A stretch of DNA of 64,000 nt from Bacillota bacterium (GTDB lineage: Bacteria; Bacillota; Clostridia; Oscillospirales; Ruminococcaceae), in NCBI GenBank assembly GCA_023391875.1, contig JAEWAB010000003.1, positions 149,129-213,128 on the forward strand, in the 5' to 3' direction. This document shows, in pieces, positions 18,181 through 26,748 of the stretch (its first letter is position 1; every line of letters starts with the position of its first letter). Under the pieces are notes generated by a model. That model did not search any database, was not told where the DNA came from, and saw only the letters and a program-made list of their open reading frames with translations. Made by a program: the position numbers and the translations under genes.

Positions 18181-18969
18181 ATGTTTGCATCGGAGCGACA
18201 ACAACAGATTCTAAACCTATTGGAACGGGAGAACAGCGCAACGGTGAATTCACTGAGCAAAAAGCTGTTTGTCAGCGCGGCAACCATCCGGCGCGATCTG
18301 GCGGAGCTCGCGCACGCGGGGCTGATCAGCCGCTCTCACGGGGGCGCCGTTTTAGTGGAGGGCGGCGCGGCGGAGTCCCCCATCTCTATCCGCGAGCTGC
18401 AGCAGACCAAAGAAAAAAGAACCATCGCCGAGCTGGTCATCCCGCTCATCCGGCCCAATTCGGTTTTGTTCATGGACTCGAGCACCACAGTGGGCATGGT
18501 GGTTCCCCTGCTGTCGCAGCTTAAGGGGCTGACGGTAATCACCAACGGGCTGGGAAACGCCCTGCTACTCTCCCGCCGAACAGACGCGAAAATCTACATG
18601 CCGGAGGGGATGGTGAACCCGCGCTCCACCTCGGTGGTGGGGGGCGGAACCCTTCGCTTCCTCTCGAGGTTTCAGGCGGATTTGGCGCTCATCTCCTGCA
18701 GCGGACTGTCGCTCACCGAGGAGGTGACGGACGCCTCGCCCGAGCAATCGGACGTGAAGCGCATGATGCTGCAGAACGCGCGCGCGGGGGTGCTTTTATG
18801 TGACGCCAGCAAGGTGGGCGAGGTATACATGTGCCGCACCTGCGGTTTTGAGGACCTGCAGACACTGGTTACGGACAAGGCTCCCGATTCCGCCTATCTT
18901 ACGCAAGCGCAGGAGGCCGGGTGCAACGTGCTGTACCCTAAACCCAGCGGCGGAAAGAACCACCTGTGA
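18181..18969 (+). CDS. DeoR/GlpR-family transcriptional regulator, likely of the rhamnose/galacturonate operon
   Basis: 262 residues. N-terminal DeoR winged helix: ERQQQILNLLERENSATVNS, then VSAATIRRDLAELA, LISRSHGGAV (residues 3-58). The C-terminal DeoR sensor fold of the ribose-5-phosphate isomerase type binds a sugar phosphate: NSVLFMDSSTTVGMVVP, ITNGLGNALLL, DASKVGEV. Effector is plausibly rhamnulose 1-phosphate, as for related rhamnose regulators in Firmicutes; this is inference. Start ATG at 18181 has GAGCGAGGTG upstream; the frame is open further upstream but lies over its own promoter. Confidence 0.9.
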   Translation: MFASERQQQILNLLERENSATVNSLSKKLFVSAATIRRDLAELAHAGLISRSHGGAVLVEGGAAESPISIRELQQTKEKRTIAELVIPLIRPNSVLFMDSSTTVGMVVPLLSQLKGLTVITNGLGNALLLSRRTDAKIYMPEGMVNPRSTSVVGGGTLRFLSRFQADLALISCSGLSLTEEVTDASPEQSDVKRMMLQNARAGVLLCDASKVGEVYMCRTCGFEDLQTLVTDKAPDSAYLTQAQEAGCNVLYPKPSGGKNHL

Positions 18970-19030
18970 CATATAGAAATTTAAATATTACTTATTGTTG
19001 CCTTTTTCACACGGGTTCTTTCACAAAAAT

Positions 19031-19053
19031 TTCAGGTTTTAATGAAACCTGAA
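19031..19053. other. Small hairpin before the main terminator
   Basis: TTCAGGTTT (19031-19039) pairs with AAACCTGAA (19045-19053). It sits directly before the stronger terminator at 19058 and may assist it. Confidence 0.4.
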
Positions 19054-19057
19054 AAGT

Positions 19058-19100
19058 AAAAGAACAGATGGTCAAGCATCGCTTGACCATCTGTTCTTTT
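19058..19100. terminator. Bidirectional terminator between deoR and DUF362 gene
   Basis: Twenty-base perfect inverted repeat (19058-19077 with 19081-19100, loop ATC), with an A-run on the left and a T-run on the right, so it can stop transcription from both convergent genes. Confidence 0.9.
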
Positions 19101-19114
19101 TTTGTTTTATTTGC

Positions 19115-20623
19115 TTATTTTTGCGCGTTTGCTTTCAAATCCACCTGCAGCTCGGCATAATTCATGTATTGGTCGTAAACATGAAGGCTTATACCGTCTG
19201 CTGGCGCTTCGGCGCCCAAACCGTCAACCGTGACGGTGAAAGCCGAAGAATTCGCGGGCGTGCAGGTGCCCAGATACTCCCCGCCCTTGTAGACCTCAAC
19301 CTTGCGCGCCTTGCCGTCACCCGTAATGTCAACCGTCAACACGCCGTTTGAGAGCTGCGCGTTCTTCACCTGAACGGACGGCGCTTTCAGGTCGGTAAAC
19401 TTCCCCTCGGGCGCGGTACCTTTAAAGTCTTTGCGAACCTCGTCCACCCGTTTGCCCACCACATGTATTTTAGAAACATCGCTGTTGCCCGCCCTGCTTT
19501 CCGCCAGATGCCCAAGGTAGCCGACCGCGGCGGGGTCCCACTCCATGATGAGTGAGGATATGGTATCGACGGCGACACTGTCTCTGCCCGCCAGAATCAG
19601 CCTGGTATTCATCTGGTCCTGCCTGATGTCGGTGGTTCCCGTCGAGTCGTAGGAGGGGGTGGGGCCGTTTTGTATGCCCTGTAGCCCGTCGATAATGGCG
19701 AAGGTCACAGGCCTTGCCGTAAACCAGTCGGCAATCCACTGGTCAAGCTTGGTTTTGTCGTGGTCGAGCACGTTGTACCGCAGGTTATTGCTCGCGCTGG
19801 TGCCGTAGATATTGGCCGGTGTCGCCCCGATGCCCACATTCTTGATAGCACCCGACACCACCTCTGTCCAGTGGGTTTTGAGCACCGGCAGGCTGATGAG
19901 CACATCCGCCTCGTAATAGCGCTTGTTCATGTATACGAAGTCGTTGCCTTCAAGCCTCGGGTCCTTTACCGGTACCTTGATAAGCTGCGATGAATCATAA
20001 TCCCTCCACGGTCCGCTGTCATCCTCTATCGCGATAAACTCGTCGACGCCGGGGATATACTCGGGCGTGTAATTGAGCTGCTTCATGCAGTCCTCGGTAT
20101 CAAAGGACGAGCCTTCCATCACATATACCTTGCCGCTTGGGTTAAGCTGCCTCACCAGCTCGACAACAGCCCTTGTAACCCTGTAATCGGTGGTGGTGCC
20201 GTTTACCTCGGGGTTTAATGGCTTGCCGTTGCTCCCCGGCAGCGTGTAGTCGATGGGGGTTACCAGATTGGGCTTGATAACCACCGTCATGCCGTCCGAA
20301 AGGATATCTTGGAGGCCGCCCGCCTGTTCGACGGCGCTTTGCACCATCTCTTTGATGTCGTTATACGCTAAATCCTCCGCCTTGGCCTTGGCCGACTGTA
20401 CGATGCTCACCACCGACTGGTCTTGTGACAGCGTGGTTTGTTGGTTATCCGAGCTTATGACTGTACCCGCGCTAGAACTTACCGCGGGTGCTATGCTGGA
20501 ACTCTGCTTATAGACCGGTTTAAAACTAATAAGCTGCAGCGAGAAGATAACAGTAGCCGCTAAAATAAGGCATAACATGACGCACAGCGCGATAAGCCGC
20601 AGCATTTTCTTCTCCGGTTTCAT
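19115..20623 (-). CDS. Membrane-anchored DUF362 protein
   Basis: 502 residues. An N-terminal uncleaved anchor or signal (LIALCVMLCLILAATVIFSL, residues about 9-28) is followed by a Ser-rich linker and the DUF362 domain: DGMTVVIKPNLVTP (near 115), VYVMEGSSFDTEDC, ADVLISLPVLKTH and AIIDGLQGIQNGPTP. The last 90 residues form a beta-rich extension. DUF362 proteins have an iron-sulfur-associated or unknown role; no ferredoxin cysteines are seen here. Function unknown. Start ATG 20621-20623 with GGAGGTAG upstream. Preceded by the YraQ-type permease, 28 bases away, and probably cotranscribed with it. Confidence 0.82.
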   Translation of the reverse strand: MKPEKKMLRLIALCVMLCLILAATVIFSLQLISFKPVYKQSSSIAPAVSSSAGTVISSDNQQTTLSQDQSVVSIVQSAKAKAEDLAYNDIKEMVQSAVEQAGGLQDILSDGMTVVIKPNLVTPIDYTLPGSNGKPLNPEVNGTTTDYRVTRAVVELVRQLNPSGKVYVMEGSSFDTEDCMKQLNYTPEYIPGVDEFIAIEDDSGPWRDYDSSQLIKVPVKDPRLEGNDFVYMNKRYYEADVLISLPVLKTHWTEVVSGAIKNVGIGATPANIYGTSASNNLRYNVLDHDKTKLDQWIADWFTARPVTFAIIDGLQGIQNGPTPSYDSTGTTDIRQDQMNTRLILAGRDSVAVDTISSLIMEWDPAAVGYLGHLAESRAGNSDVSKIHVVGKRVDEVRKDFKGTAPEGKFTDLKAPSVQVKNAQLSNGVLTVDITGDGKARKVEVYKGGEYLGTCTPANSSAFTVTVDGLGAEAPADGISLHVYDQYMNYAELQVDLKANAQK

Positions 20624-20651
20624 ATGTGAGCTACCTCCAATATAATTGATG

Positions 20652-21554
20652 TTAACGATAGATGACACCGATAAGCAGCGAGAAAGCGATGACAAGCACC
20701 ACGTAAAGGACGATGACCACCGGCCGCAGGATAACCGCCAACGCCATCAGCGGTGTTACCCGTGTGGCGGGGCCGACAAACAGAAACGCCAGCGCCTCGC
20801 CCTTGCTCATGCCCTGCGCAATAAACGCACGCACCACGGGGATTACCCCGCCGCCGCAGGCGTAAAGAGGCACCCCCAGCAGCGCCGAAACAAGCAGTGA
20901 AACAAAGCCATTGCCTTGAAAAACCGCCGTAAGCCACTCTTTGGGCACCAAAACATCGATTACCGCACCTATCAGAACGCCGATGACTATGTAAAAACCT
21001 ACGAACGTTAAACCATCAAAGATATTTTTGAGAAATTTCTTCAGCACGAATTTCTTCTTCCCCCGGCTGAGTATCTCCTGCTCGGCGCTATCCGCTATAA
21101 CGGCCGAGGCATTGATAAGCAGCGATTGAGGCACGCGGTAAAGGCATAAACCAAGCAGCATGCCGAAAACCAGCACCGCCGCAACCCGCGCCAGCGCCAT
21201 CTCGGGGCCTAAGCCGCCCCAGGTGTAGATAAACAGCTGAGGGTTCATCATCGCCGACACCGACAAAAAGGTAATCAGCGGGGCAATATGTACCTTGGCT
21301 TTAAAAAGCTGCAGCATCACCGGCACCGTGCCGTAGGTGCACAGCGGCGACAGCATGCCCAGCACCGCCGCCACGAGTATCGCGACAAACGGCGACCTGT
21401 TGACGCCCTTGTAGATGAGCTTTGTCCACGAGGTGAGCTTGAGCGCTTCGCCGACAATCACGCCGAAGACAATATAGGGCGCAAGCCCAAGCAAGGATAC
21501 GCCGGCATTGTATAAAATAAAGATGACATACTCCAGCGGGTGATAGGTATACAT
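20652..21554 (-). CDS. YraQ/DUF318-type permease
   Basis: 300 residues with eight or more membrane helices (ILYNAGVSLLGLAPYIVFGV at the start). Two internal repeats carry the family signature: GMLSPLCTYGTVPVM near residue 70 and GVPLYACGGGVIPVVRA near 240. In most relatives the first reads CSCGxxP; here it is CTYGTVP. The substrate of the family is unsettled (metals, arsenicals or redox roles have been suggested). Followed by the DUF362 gene. The pairing suggests a common role at the membrane, which I cannot name. Confidence 0.8.
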   Translation of the reverse strand: MYTYHPLEYVIFILYNAGVSLLGLAPYIVFGVIVGEALKLTSWTKLIYKGVNRSPFVAILVAAVLGMLSPLCTYGTVPVMLQLFKAKVHIAPLITFLSVSAMMNPQLFIYTWGGLGPEMALARVAAVLVFGMLLGLCLYRVPQSLLINASAVIADSAEQEILSRGKKKFVLKKFLKNIFDGLTFVGFYIVIGVLIGAVIDVLVPKEWLTAVFQGNGFVSLLVSALLGVPLYACGGGVIPVVRAFIAQGMSKGEALAFLFVGPATRVTPLMALAVILRPVVIVLYVVLVIAFSLLIGVIYR

Positions 21555-21650
21555 CGTTATCCCTGCACTTTTTATCCTTAATATTCTGTAATTTTTATAT
21601 TATAGCATAATTTTACTGACGGCAATAGGGCTTAGGCGAAAAGTTTTCGT

Positions 21651-21678
21651 TTGACATTTCCCCCGCCCATGCTATAAT
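21651..21678 (+). promoter_or_regulatory. Promoter of the thiamine operon
   Basis: TTGACA (21651-21656) and TATAAT (21673-21678) with a 16-base spacer, just before the first TPP riboswitch. Confidence 0.85.
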
Positions 21679-21687
21679 GATAAAGAA

Positions 21688-21797
21688 CTGGGGGGACTCA
21701 GATTATCAACACACGGTGAACCACCTGTTGATAGGAGAGTTGAGAAGGTAAAACCTGACCCTTTGAACCTGGCGGTTAACACCGGCGTAGGGAACGT
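21688..21797 (+). promoter_or_regulatory. TPP riboswitch 1 (THI element)
   Basis: Contains the thiamine-pyrophosphate aptamer cores: GGGGGGACTCAG at the 5' side, GAGTTGAGA, ACCCTTTGAACCTG and GGCGTAGGGAA at the 3' side, closing the P1 stem. An extended P3a arm (TATCAACA with TGTTGATA) is present. Followed by its own terminator at 21811. Confidence 0.95.
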
Positions 21798-21810
21798 GAG
21801 CTTGATGGAT

Positions 21811-21846
21811 AAGCGTTCACCTGCTATGGGTGAACGCTTTTGTTTT
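21811..21846 (+). terminator. Expression-platform terminator of TPP riboswitch 1
   Basis: AAGCGTTCACC (21811-21821) pairs with GGGTGAACGCTT (21828-21839) and is followed by TTGTTTT. Expected to form when TPP is bound. Confidence 0.9.
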
Positions 21847-21860
21847 ACAATTAAATAATT

Positions 21861-21958
21861 GCGGGGGGACTCAAATGATCAACAGGCGGTTGATAGGAGA
21901 GTTGAGAAGGCAAAACCTGACCCTTTGAACCTGTCAGTTAACGCTGTTGTAGGGAAGC
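21861..21958 (+). promoter_or_regulatory. TPP riboswitch 2 (THI element)
   Basis: A second complete aptamer: GCGGGGGGACTCA, GGAGAGTTGAGA, ACCCTTTGAACCTG and GTTGTAGGGAAGC. Its P3a arm is shorter than in the first copy. The core blocks are identical between copies but the variable arms and the P4/P5 region differ, so this is an old or diverged duplication. Confidence 0.95.
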
Positions 21959-21975
21959 AAACACAGAATACCTGT

Positions 21976-22003
21976 ATGCTCACCTTTACGGTGGGCATTT
22001 TTT
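21976..22003 (+). terminator. Expression-platform terminator of TPP riboswitch 2
   Basis: ATGCTCACC (21976-21984) with GGTGGGCAT (21990-21998) followed by six T. It lies directly before the thiD ribosome site. Confidence 0.9.
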
Positions 22004-22033
22004 ATTGCAAAAGGAAGGAGTCTTAAAGCCATT

Positions 22034-22846
22034 ATGAAGCATGTGTTAACCATTGCGGGCTCGGATTGTAGCGGCGGCGCCGGTATTCAGGCCGACATTA
22101 AAACCTTCTCCGCGCACGGTGCCTACGGCATGAGCGTGATCGTCTCGGTGGTTGCCGAAAATACCAGCCGCGTGCTCTCGATTCAGGACATCGCGCCCCA
22201 AATCATCGCCGACCAAATCGATGCGGTTTTTGAGGATATACGGGTGGACGGTGTTAAGGTGGGGATGCTCTCGGGCGTCGAGCAGATGCGCACCGTCGCG
22301 CAGAAGCTTAGACAATATTCCCCCAAAAACGTGGTGATCGACCCCGTGATGGTCGCCAAGGGCGGCTGCGCACTGATGAAGCCCGAGGCGCTTGAAACGC
22401 TCAAAGGGGCGATTGTCCCGCAGGCATACCTGCTCACCCCCAATATCCCCGAGGCGGAGGTAATAACCGGCCGCGCCATACTCACCCTCGACGACATGAA
22501 AGAAGCCGCCGCGCAGATTTACCGCATGGGTGCCCAAAATGTACTGATCAAGGGCGGGCATCTGGAGGGGGACGCGGCCGACATCCTGTTCGACGGCAAG
22601 GAATATTACACCTTCACGGGCAGGCGCATCGCAACCATTCATACCCACGGGACGGGGTGTACTCTGTCCTCGGCTATCACCGCAAACCTTGCAAACGGCA
22701 TGAATCTGCCGCAGGCGGTAGAGGCGGCTAAAGCGTATGTCACCACCGCCATCGAGCACGCCCTGCCTATCGGCAAGGGGCACGGCCCAACCAACCACTT
22801 CTATACTTTATATAAAAACGGAGGATTAATCAGTGAAAACGTTTAA
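22034..22846 (+). CDS. thiD: Hydroxymethylpyrimidine/phosphomethylpyrimidine kinase ThiD
   Basis: Phosphorylates HMP to HMP-P and on to HMP-PP for thiamine assembly. 270 residues, ribokinase fold. LTIAGSDCSGGAGIQADIKT at residues 4-23 is the pyrimidine-binding motif; VIDPVMVAKGG, LLTPNIPEAE and HTHGTGCTLSSAI (anion hole and catalytic Asp region) follow. AAGGAAGGAG upstream of the ATG. First gene behind the tandem riboswitches and overlaps thiC by 14 bases. Confidence 0.97.
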   Translation: MKHVLTIAGSDCSGGAGIQADIKTFSAHGAYGMSVIVSVVAENTSRVLSIQDIAPQIIADQIDAVFEDIRVDGVKVGMLSGVEQMRTVAQKLRQYSPKNVVIDPVMVAKGGCALMKPEALETLKGAIVPQAYLLTPNIPEAEVITGRAILTLDDMKEAAAQIYRMGAQNVLIKGGHLEGDAADILFDGKEYYTFTGRRIATIHTHGTGCTLSSAITANLANGMNLPQAVEAAKAYVTTAIEHALPIGKGHGPTNHFYTLYKNGGLISENV

Positions 22847-24146
22847 AACACAGATGCAGGCCGCGAAGGCCGATATTTTGACCAAAGAGATGGAGATTGT
22901 AGCCCGCAAGGAGCAGATGGAGCCGCACAAGCTGCTCCCGCTGGTGGCATGCGGGCAGGTGGCTATCCCCGCCAACGTCAACCACACCGCCCTTTCGGCG
23001 GAGGGCATCGGCACGGGGCTAAAGACCAAGATCAATGTAAACCTGGGTATCTCGGGCGACTGCAAGGATTACACGGTAGAGATGCAGAAGGTAAAGCTCG
23101 CGCTAAACTTCGGCGCCGAGGCGATTATGGATTTGAGCAACTACGGCAAAACCAATACCTTCCGCAAAGAGCTTATCGCGATGTCGCCCGCGATGATCGG
23201 CACGGTGCCGATGTACGACGCCATCGGCTACCTTGAAAAAGACCTGATGGAGATCTCCGCGCAGGACTTTCTAAAGGTGGTGGAGGCGCATGCCCGCGAA
23301 GGGGTAGACTTTATGACCATCCACGCGGGGATTAACCGCCGCGCGGTGGAGGCGTTTAGGCGCGAGGGGCGCAAGATGAACATCGTTTCGCGCGGCGGCT
23401 CGCTGCTGTTTGCGTGGATGGAGATGACGGGCAACGAAAACCCGTTCTTTGAGTACTATGATGACGTGCTGGATATCCTGCGGGAGTACGACGTAACCAT
23501 CAGCCTTGGGGACGCGTTGCGCCCCGGCTGCCTTGCCGACAGCAGCGACGCCGCGCAGATCGGCGAGCTGATCGAGCTTGGCAACCTCACCAAGCGCGCG
23601 TGGAGCCGCGACGTGCAGGTGATGGTGGAAGGCCCCGGGCATATGGCGATGAACGAGATTGCCGCGAACATGGTGCTGCAAAAGCGCCTCTGCCATAACG
23701 CCCCCTTCTATGTGCTCGGCCCGCTCGTAACCGACATCGCCCCTGGGTACGACCATATCACCTCCGCCATCGGCGGGGCGATAGCTGCCGCGAGCGGCGC
23801 CGACTTTTTGTGCTATGTCACCCCCGCCGAGCACCTGCGCCTGCCCGATTTGGACGACGTAAAGGAAGGGATTGTGGCAAGCAAAATCGCCGCCCATGCC
23901 GCCGATATCGCCAAGGGCATCCCTCACGCGCGGGATATCGACGATAGGATGGCGGATGCGCGCCACAGAATCGACTGGGACGAGATGTTCTCGCTTGCCA
24001 TCGACGGCGAGAAGGCGCGCAGATACTTCGAGAGCACTCCTCCGGCGGATCTGCACACCTGCTCGATGTGCGGCAAGATGTGCGCGGTGAGAACCACCAA
24101 TCTCATCCTCGAAGGCAAAAAGGTAGAATTCTGCAGTGAGAAATAA
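22833..24146 (+). CDS. thiC: Phosphomethylpyrimidine synthase ThiC
   Basis: Radical-SAM enzyme that rearranges aminoimidazole ribotide to HMP phosphate. 437 residues, the short form without the plant/proteobacterial N-terminal extension. Seen: VACGQVAIPANVNH, AIMDLSNYGKTN, VEGPGHMAMNEI, PFYVLGPLVTDIAPGYDHI and, near the C-terminus, the unusual cluster-binding motif CSMCGKMC that carries the 4Fe-4S cluster. Translationally coupled to thiD. The start codon is GTG at 22833. Confidence 0.97.
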   Translation: MKTFKTQMQAAKADILTKEMEIVARKEQMEPHKLLPLVACGQVAIPANVNHTALSAEGIGTGLKTKINVNLGISGDCKDYTVEMQKVKLALNFGAEAIMDLSNYGKTNTFRKELIAMSPAMIGTVPMYDAIGYLEKDLMEISAQDFLKVVEAHAREGVDFMTIHAGINRRAVEAFRREGRKMNIVSRGGSLLFAWMEMTGNENPFFEYYDDVLDILREYDVTISLGDALRPGCLADSSDAAQIGELIELGNLTKRAWSRDVQVMVEGPGHMAMNEIAANMVLQKRLCHNAPFYVLGPLVTDIAPGYDHITSAIGGAIAAASGADFLCYVTPAEHLRLPDLDDVKEGIVASKIAAHAADIAKGIPHARDIDDRMADARHRIDWDEMFSLAIDGEKARRYFESTPPADLHTCSMCGKMCAVRTTNLILEGKKVEFCSEK

Positions 24147-24165
24147 GAGACAGGAAGGGTATAAA

Positions 24166-24984
24166 ATGATGAATCAGATTACTAATGATGTTATAAAGGC
24201 CATTACGGCTGTAAGGAGCAAGGCCCCGCTTGTGCACAACATCACCAACTATGTTACCGTAAACGACTGCGCCAACGCGGTGCTGGCCATCGGCGCCTCC
24301 CCCATTATGGCGGATGATATCCTAGAGGCGGCGGACATCACCGCCATCTCATCGGCACTTGTTATCAACATCGGCACGCTCAACCAGCGCACGATTGCCT
24401 CGATGGTTGCCGCGGGCAAAAGGGCGAACGAGCTGGGCATCCCCGTTGTGCTCGACCCGGTGGGTGCGGGTGCCTCCGCCCTGCGCAACGACACGGTAAA
24501 AACGCTGCTGGAGCAGGTGCGGATGAGCATCATTCGCGGCAATATCTCGGAAGTTGGCTTCCTCGCGGGGCTTCAGGTTTCCACCAAAGGGGTGGACGCG
24601 GCCGAGAGCGATGCGGGCAACGACGCCGTGGCAGTCGCCAAGGTGGTAGCGGCGCGCTTTCACTGCGTGGCTGCCATCACCGGCGCAATCGATGTTATCT
24701 CCGACGGTACGCGGGTGGTGAAGATACATAACGGCCACCCCATGCTTTCTAAGGTAACAGGTACCGGCTGCATGACCACGGCACTGGTGGGCAGCTTTGC
24801 GGGTGCCGCCGACCCCTTTACCGCCGCGGTGGGCGGTATCGCCTCGATGGGCATTGCGGGCGAGCTTGCTTATGAACAGGCGGGGCGGCTTGGTACGGGC
24901 AGCTTTCACATCGGCATCATCGACGCGCTCAGCAGGCTGGACGCAGAGCTTATTGAGGAAAGAGCGAAGCTGTATGAGGAATAA
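24166..24984 (+). CDS. thiM: Hydroxyethylthiazole kinase ThiM
   Basis: Phosphorylates 4-methyl-5-hydroxyethylthiazole, a salvage step. 272 residues. KAPLVHNITNYVTVNDCANA (residues about 19-38) and VVLDPVGAGAS, IIRGNISE and MLSKVTGTGCMTTA identify the ribokinase-like trimeric ThiM. ATG 24166-24168 is preceded by AGGAAGGG. thiE begins 11 bases before its stop. Confidence 0.96.
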   Translation: MMNQITNDVIKAITAVRSKAPLVHNITNYVTVNDCANAVLAIGASPIMADDILEAADITAISSALVINIGTLNQRTIASMVAAGKRANELGIPVVLDPVGAGASALRNDTVKTLLEQVRMSIIRGNISEVGFLAGLQVSTKGVDAAESDAGNDAVAVAKVVAARFHCVAAITGAIDVISDGTRVVKIHNGHPMLSKVTGTGCMTTALVGSFAGAADPFTAAVGGIASMGIAGELAYEQAGRLGTGSFHIGIIDALSRLDAELIEERAKLYEE

Positions 24985-25612
24985 GGTTGATTATTCGCTC
25001 TACCTGTGCACCGACCGGGAGCTGATGAGCACCGATACCCTTGAAGAAGCCGTGGAACAGGCGATTTTAGGCGGCTGCACCATCATTCAGCTGAGGGAAA
25101 AGACCTGCTCCTCGCGGGAGTTTTACGATACGGCCTGCCATGTTAAGACTATCACCAAGCATTACGGTGTTCCGCTTATTATCAACGACCGCGTGGATAT
25201 TGCCCTTGCGGTGGATGCCGACGGCGTGCATGTCGGGCAGAGCGACCTGCCCTGTAACGTTGTGAGAAGGATTATCGGCAGCGATAAGATTGTCGGGGTC
25301 TCCGCCTCCTCCCTCTCGAAGGCCGTCGAGGCGGTACGGCAGGGGGCGGACTATCTGGGGGTAGGGGCCATGTACTCCACCCAGACCAAAACCGACACGT
25401 CACTGGTGACACCCGACGAGTTGAAGGCTATCCGTGCCGCTGTAACGGTGCCGATTGTGGTTATCGGCGGCATCAACAAGCATACCGTCGGGGACTTTAA
25501 ATGCAGCGGCATCGACGGGCTTGCGGTGGTTTCCGCCGTTATCTCCCAGCCGGATATCCGCGCTGCCGCCGCCGAGCTGCTGCAACTGTATAAGGAGACC
25601 TGCCATGCCTGA
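24974..25612 (+). CDS. thiE: Thiamine-phosphate synthase ThiE
   Basis: Joins HMP-PP and thiazole phosphate to thiamine phosphate. 212 residues, TIM barrel. YLCTDRELM, GCTIIQLREK, LIINDRVDIALAVDADGVH, VGQSDLP, GADYLGVGAMYSTQTK and VVIGGIN match the phosphate- and pyrimidine-binding loops. Start ATG 24974 overlaps the end of thiM; overlaps the next gene by 8 bases. Upstream in-frame codons are shadows of thiM. Confidence 0.96.
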   Translation: MRNKVDYSLYLCTDRELMSTDTLEEAVEQAILGGCTIIQLREKTCSSREFYDTACHVKTITKHYGVPLIINDRVDIALAVDADGVHVGQSDLPCNVVRRIIGSDKIVGVSASSLSKAVEAVRQGADYLGVGAMYSTQTKTDTSLVTPDELKAIRAAVTVPIVVIGGINKHTVGDFKCSGIDGLAVVSAVISQPDIRAAAAELLQLYKETCHA

Positions 25613-26249
25613 CTTTCGTGGCGCCATCTTTGACCTTGACGGCACGCTGCTCGATTCGATGGGGGTATGGGAGGAGATTGACATCGCCTTCTTGGCAAAG
25701 CGCTCGATTGCGGTGTCGCCCGATTATGTAGAAAAGGTAACCCCTATGGGCTTTTTGCAAGCGGCGGAGTATACCATCGAGCGGTTTCACCTTAACGAGC
25801 GCGCGCAGGACATCATCGCCGAGTGGGGGCAGATGTCTGTCGACGCCTACGGCAGCAGGATAACCCTAAAGCCTTACGCGAAGGAGTATCTCGAGCAGCT
25901 GCGGGCAAAAGGGATCAAGCTGGCGGTGGCGACGGCGCTGACCCCGGCACTGTATGAGCCTGCACTTCAAAACAACGGCATACTTGAGTATTTCGAGGCC
26001 TTTGCGTCGTTAAGTGAGGTAAGCCGCGGCAAGGGCTTCCCCGATATCTATCTGCTGGCGGCTTCGCGCTTAGGGCTACAGCCGGAGGCGTGCATGGTGT
26101 TTGAGGATATCTTAAATGGAATTAACGGTGCCAAGGCGGGCGGCTTTTTAACCTGCGGAGTGTACGACCGCTATTCGTCTCAGGATAAGGAAAAAATCGC
26201 TGTCTGTGCCGACTGGTATATAATGAGTTTTAAAGAACTGCTCTACTGA
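25605..26249 (+). CDS. HAD-superfamily phosphatase at the end of the thi operon
   Basis: 214 residues. Motif I DLDGTLLDS (residues 9-17), motif II near AVATALTP, motif III Lys and motif IV FEDILNGINGAKAGG: a beta-phosphoglucomutase-like HAD with a small helical cap. Overlaps thiE, so it is expressed with the thiamine genes. It may dephosphorylate thiamine phosphate or clear a damaged intermediate; that is inference from position, since HAD specificity cannot be read from sequence. Confidence 0.85.
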   Translation: MPDFRGAIFDLDGTLLDSMGVWEEIDIAFLAKRSIAVSPDYVEKVTPMGFLQAAEYTIERFHLNERAQDIIAEWGQMSVDAYGSRITLKPYAKEYLEQLRAKGIKLAVATALTPALYEPALQNNGILEYFEAFASLSEVSRGKGFPDIYLLAASRLGLQPEACMVFEDILNGINGAKAGGFLTCGVYDRYSSQDKEKIAVCADWYIMSFKELLY

Positions 26250-26262
26250 ATCATCGTATAGT

Positions 26263-26297
26263 AAAACCATCGCCCCCAGCGGGCGGTGGTTTTATTT
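26263..26297 (+). terminator. Terminator of the thiamine operon
   Basis: AAAACCATCGCCC (26263-26275) pairs with GGGCGGTGGTTTT (26281-26293), then ATTTT. Confidence 0.92.
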
Positions 26298-26376
26298 TCC
26301 ACGGAATAATGTCGCCATACCTGCCGACCATAGTAAAAAGCTGTATAGGCTAAATAAAAGGAAGGGGATTAAAACC

Positions 26377-26721
26377 TTGGGTGTTGTAAGTGATTTTACC
26401 GACAAATATCAACGGTGTATTGACGCCTGCAACCGATGCGCACAGGCTTGTGACGAATGTATGGTGCTTTGTTTAGGCGAGCCGGATGTACTGGCGAGAA
26501 AAAACTGCATTATTACCTTAACCGACTGCGCAAGCCTTTGCAAAATGGCAACCTGCTCGATGTCCAGAGATTCGCAGTTTGCCAAGGACATCTGCAAACT
26601 GTGTGCAACCGTCTGTGAAAAATGTGCCGCAGAATGCGGGATGTTTAGAGACAACCATTGCACCGATTGCGCCAACGAGTGCAAACACTGCGCCAACGAA
26701 TGCAATATGATGGCGCAATAA
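26377..26721 (+). CDS. Cysteine-rich four-helix-bundle protein (DUF326, Csp-like)
   Basis: 114 residues with about 20 cysteines arranged as CxxCxxxC along helices (CNRCAQACDEC, CKLCATVCEKCAAEC, CTDCANECKHC). This is the pattern of the DUF326 family, whose characterised members (Csp) are four-helix bundles packed with Cu(I)-binding cysteines. No signal peptide, so a cytosolic metal store or buffer is likely. Start is TTG at 26377 after GGAAGGGG; no ATG precedes it in frame. Stands alone between two terminators. Confidence 0.85.
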   Translation: MGVVSDFTDKYQRCIDACNRCAQACDECMVLCLGEPDVLARKNCIITLTDCASLCKMATCSMSRDSQFAKDICKLCATVCEKCAAECGMFRDNHCTDCANECKHCANECNMMAQ

Positions 26722-26748
26722 ATAATATTGAAGAAAGTAAACCGACAC

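Noticed and set aside
22046..22798. 250-codon minus-strand frame across thiD
   Set aside because: Antisense shadow; thiD has all motifs and a ribosome site.
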